Below, in pieces: positions 14,264-16,299 of a stretch of DNA of 16,299 bases. The stretch lies in contig CAKRKK010000032.1 of NCBI GenBank assembly GCA_934358235.1, forward strand, positions 1-16,299. The letters run 5' to 3'. The notes beneath the pieces are model-generated. The model worked only from the letters and a program-made list of their open reading frames with translations, ran no database searches and was not told where the DNA came from. The translations under genes were made by a program, and so were the position numbers. This stretch comes from an uncultured Lachnospira sp. (GTDB lineage: Bacteria; Bacillota; Clostridia; Lachnospirales; Lachnospiraceae). Within the stretch, counting starts at the first letter, position 1; each line of letters opens with the position of its first letter.

Positions 14264-14731
14264 TCAGTTATTCTTCATCTGTTCTGCAAATTCTTTAATC
14301 CCCTGTGCTTCCTCTTCTGATAATATCTTGTTTATATCAAGAAGGATAACAAGCTTATCATCCACGCTGGCAACTCTGTCTAAATATTCTGATCCTTCAG
14401 ACTTTGCAAGCTTAGGCATAGGTGATATCTTTTCTGCCTTAAGCTCTCCTATCTCTATAACCTCATCAACCTCAAGTGCAAGCTTCATATCTGGAAGATT
14501 AACAATAATTGTATTCTCTCCGCTTGTCTGATTCTCCATATTAAACTTTTCCTTTAAGCTCATAACCGGAATAACATCACCTCTTAAGTTTACTATACCG
14601 CTTATATACTTCATTGAGTTAGGAACTGGCACAACATTAATCTGTTTTTCTATCGTCTGCACGAGATTAATATCAACACCGAACTCCTGATTACCAAGTC
14701 TGAAAACAACTGGTCTAATATAATCTGCCAT
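14264..14731 (-). CDS. cheW: CheW-like chemotaxis coupling protein
   Basis: CheW links methyl-accepting chemotaxis receptors to the kinase CheA at the inner face of the membrane. The 155-residue product is essentially a single CheW domain: VVFRLGNQEFGVDINLVQTI near the N-terminus, NVVPVPNSMKYISGIVNLRGDVIPVMSL (positions about 32-59, the most typical part), then IIVNLPDMKLALEVDEVIEI and VASVDDKLVILLDINKILSEEE. A longer frame reaches 14800 and overlaps prfB, but the ATG at 14731 has AAGGAG five bases upstream and leaves a 25-bp gap after prfB. No cheA, receptor or flagellar gene is nearby, so it is separate from the main chemotaxis cluster. It is probably co-transcribed with prfB. Confidence 0.94.
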   Translation of the reverse strand: MADYIRPVVFRLGNQEFGVDINLVQTIEKQINVVPVPNSMKYISGIVNLRGDVIPVMSLKEKFNMENQTSGENTIIVNLPDMKLALEVDEVIEIGELKAEKISPMPKLAKSEGSEYLDRVASVDDKLVILLDINKILSEEEAQGIKEFAEQMKNN

Positions 14732-14736
14732 AATTT

Positions 14737-14742
14737 CTCCTT
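14737..14742 (-). promoter_or_regulatory. Ribosome binding site deciding the cheW start
   Basis: AAGGAG on the minus strand, five bases before the ATG at 14731. It rules out the longer frame that would overlap the end of prfB. Confidence 0.78.
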
Positions 14743-14756
14743 TCATCTGTATTGCA

Positions 14757-15875
14757 TTATTCTTCTTTCTTACCGGTTGATATCCAGTTAAGATATGCAT
14801 TAATAAACGGATCTATGTTGCCATCCAGCACACTAGCCGCATTACCAACATCCTTATTAGTTCTATGATCCTTTACCATTGTATATGGCTGAAGAACATA
14901 GCTTCTTATCTGATTGCCAAAGTTAATATCCTTAACATCACCTCTTATATCTGAGGACTTCTGTGCATTTTCTTCCTGCTTCATCATATAAAGCTTTGCC
15001 TTTAACATCTGCATAGCCTTATCCTTGTTCTGATGCTGCGACCTTTCATTCTGACACTGAACAACAATTCCAGTCGGAAGATGGGTTATTCTGATAGCAG
15101 AAGAGGTCTTGTTGATATGCTGTCCACCCGCACCACTTGATCTATAGGTATCTATTCTTAAATCATCATCATTAATCTGCACATCAACATTTTCCTCTAT
15201 ATCCGGCATAACATCGCAGGAAACAAAGGAGGTCTGTCTCTTACCAGCAGCATTAAATGGTGAAATTCTTACAAGTCTGTGTACACCATGCTCAGACTTA
15301 AGATGCCCATATGCATTCTCTCCTGATATCTCTATTGTCACAGACTTAATACCAGCCTCATCACCTTCGAGATAATCTATAGTTTCTGTTGAATATCCAT
15401 GTTTTTCAGCCCATCTTGTATACATACGAAAAAGCATCTGGCACCAGTCACAGCTCTCTGTTCCACCTGCACCAGCGTGCAATGTTAATATAGCATCACA
15501 TTTATCATATTCACCTGAAAGCAGTGTATCAATCCTTATAGCTTCCATTTTTTCTTCAAATGCAGTAATCTCTTCTTCTATTTCCGGAATAAGTGCCGTA
15601 TCATCTGTTTCCTCTGCCATCTCTATAAGCACCTCAATATCTTCAAGTCCCGATTTCAAGGCATCATAACCTGCAAAGGAATCCTTAAGTCCCTTAAGCT
15701 CCTTCATCGCCTTCTGAGACTTATCCGGATCATCCCAGAACCCTGGTGCCTCCATATCAGCCTCAAGCTCTTCTATTCTTTTTTGCTTGCTGTCAAGATC
15801 AAGTGACTGCTTAATATCATCTAACTGTTTATCATAACCTGATATTCTATATCTGAACTGATCTAATTCTACCAC
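14757..15875 (-). CDS. prfB: Peptide chain release factor 2
   Basis: RF2 recognises UGA and UAA stop codons and triggers peptide release. The 372-residue product has an N-terminal helical domain (1-110), the anticodon-like SPF tripeptide at 205-207 (VRISPFNAAGKRQTSF), and the catalytic GGQ at 250-252 in SSGAGGQHINKTSSAIRITH. Residue 246 is Ser. Translation starts at a GTG (15873-15875) with AGAGG about nine bases upstream. The frame is open from start to stop. At codons 25-26, where most prfB genes have CTT TGA C and need a +1 shift, this gene reads CTT GAT in frame, so the usual autoregulatory frameshift is absent. secA upstream and prfB downstream is a classical Firmicutes order. Confidence 0.95.
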   Translation of the reverse strand: MVELDQFRYRISGYDKQLDDIKQSLDLDSKQKRIEELEADMEAPGFWDDPDKSQKAMKELKGLKDSFAGYDALKSGLEDIEVLIEMAEETDDTALIPEIEEEITAFEEKMEAIRIDTLLSGEYDKCDAILTLHAGAGGTESCDWCQMLFRMYTRWAEKHGYSTETIDYLEGDEAGIKSVTIEISGENAYGHLKSEHGVHRLVRISPFNAAGKRQTSFVSCDVMPDIEENVDVQINDDDLRIDTYRSSGAGGQHINKTSSAIRITHLPTGIVVQCQNERSQHQNKDKAMQMLKAKLYMMKQEENAQKSSDIRGDVKDINFGNQIRSYVLQPYTMVKDHRTNKDVGNAASVLDGNIDPFINAYLNWISTGKKEE

Positions 15876-15955
15876 AATATAACCTCTTTTTCTAAATTAT
15901 TTATCCCTTTTTTTATTAACACAACCAGATATTAGCTGTTTATCTGTGCTGTGTC

Positions 15956-15985
15956 TATATAGCAAATACACAAAAAGGATGTCAC
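15956..15985 (-). promoter_or_regulatory. Possible prfB promoter
   Basis: On the minus strand: -35 GTGACA (15980-15985, five of six), an 18-bp spacer, and -10 TATATA (15956-15961) with TGC before it as an extended -10. The -35 lies inside the second arm of the secA-prfB hairpin. Predicted initiation is near 15949, giving a leader of about 74 nt. Confidence 0.5.
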
Positions 15986-16054
15986 ACACTGTTTATTCTC
16001 AACTAATGATACCATAATATCACATAATTGCAGAATTTCATAGTGCGACATCCT
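15970..16054 (-). terminator. Long-looped inverted repeat after secA, probable terminator
   Basis: On the minus strand a 16-nt arm (16039-16054, beginning AGGATGTCGCAC) is complementary to an arm at 15976-15991 that ends GTGACATCCT, with one G-U pair and two mismatches. The second arm runs into TTTTTGTGT. The loop of 47 nt is long for an intrinsic terminator and holds a small TGATA/TATCA hairpin. Position, about 30 bp after the secA stop, and the T run support termination. Partial read-through into prfB is possible. Confidence 0.6.
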
Positions 16055-16083
16055 GTGTCTTTTAAAATGCAGCGACAGGCAGG

Positions 16084-16299
16084 CTATGCCTTTCTGCCAC
16101 AACAGTTCTTATACTTCTTACCACTTCCGCATGGGCAGAGGTCATTAGGATATATCTTCTTATCTGTTCTCTTTACTGGTCCTTTAACAGATGCTCCCTC
16201 ATCCTTGTTAGTACCTGTAACCTTGGCTACCTGCTCTCTTTCAACCTTTTCCTCAACTTGAATATGCATAAGCAGTCTTACTGTATCCTCAGTAATGGC
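16084..16299 (-). CDS. secA: Protein translocase ATPase SecA, C-terminal end only
   Basis: SecA drives preprotein export through SecYEG. Only the last 71 codons are in the window; the frame is open to the edge at 16299. The visible protein runs [20 protein letters not shown], then [12 protein letters not shown], which matches the end of the SecA helical region, a Lys/Asp-rich linker, and the zinc-binding SEC-C tail [14 protein letters not shown] close to the C-terminus. That tail binds zinc and, in other bacteria, SecB or the ribosome. Here the last metal pair is Cys-Cys instead of the Cys-His of the E. coli protein, which is common. prfB next downstream supports the call. Confidence 0.92.
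   Translation of the reverse strand, partial: AITEDTVRLLMHIQVEEKVEREQVAKVTGTNKDEGASVKGPVKRTDKKIYPNDLCPCGSGKKYKNCCGRKA

Noticed and set aside
16084..16269. A stand-alone small SEC-C zinc protein starting at an internal ATG
   Set aside because: The frame stays open to the window edge, and the residues before that ATG continue the SecA C-terminal sequence, so it is the end of secA.
1..16299. Mobile element, prophage, CRISPR, toxin-antitoxin or defence system
   Set aside because: No transposase, integrase, regular spaced repeats, or defence-type protein was seen; all genes are housekeeping or small conserved hypotheticals on one strand.

Overview
The window reads as core chromosome from a low-GC, motile Gram-positive anaerobe of the Clostridia, most likely a Lachnospiraceae member (Lachnospira/Eubacterium/Roseburia-like). 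This rests on protein character, the secA-prfB gene order, strong GGAG-type ribosome binding sites and a stand-alone CheW; it is an inference and not a species call. Every gene I can support lies on the minus strand, so transcription runs from high to low coordinates. I see no mobile element, CRISPR array, prophage or sign of recent transfer.

Reading in the direction of transcription: (1) 16299-14264 holds the C-terminal end of SecA, then prfB (release factor 2) and cheW. A long hairpin and a probable prfB promoter lie between secA and prfB. (2) 14148-12529 is malQ (4-alpha-glucanotransferase), followed by a clear rho-independent terminator. (3) 12385-8530 is an aspartate-family amino acid operon: promoter, a leader of about 120 nt, pheB-like ACT-domain protein, hom (homoserine dehydrogenase), a YclM-type aspartate kinase, a small membrane protein and a terminator. 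(4) 8512-279 is a nine-gene operon with a near-consensus promoter: tex, a YcxB-like membrane protein, tsaE, tsaB, rimI, rnz, an anchored hypothetical, tsaD and ispD. (5) 148-1 is tRNA-Ser(UGA) with its own strong promoter, cut by the window edge.

The nine-gene operon is mainly about tRNA and ribosome maturation. TsaB, TsaD and TsaE are three partners of bacterial t6A synthesis; the threonylcarbamoyl-AMP synthase TsaC/Sua5 is not here. RNase Z cuts tRNA 3' trailers, RimI acetylates ribosomal protein S18, and Tex is an RNA-binding protein. IspD (isoprenoid precursor synthesis) ends the operon. The amino acid operon supplies the first and third steps from aspartate to homoserine and places an HTH-plus-ACT protein of unknown job first.

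I found no convincing undescribed system. The points most worth checking are: a prfB gene that is in frame throughout and so lacks the classical autoregulatory frameshift; a serine/acid-rich insertion of about 33 residues in IspD; a 36-41 bp tandem duplication of the 3' end of the YcxB-like gene; and the unexplained leader and ACT protein at the head of the hom operon. Several start codons were moved inward to a methionine with a good ribosome binding site; each case is explained in its entry.
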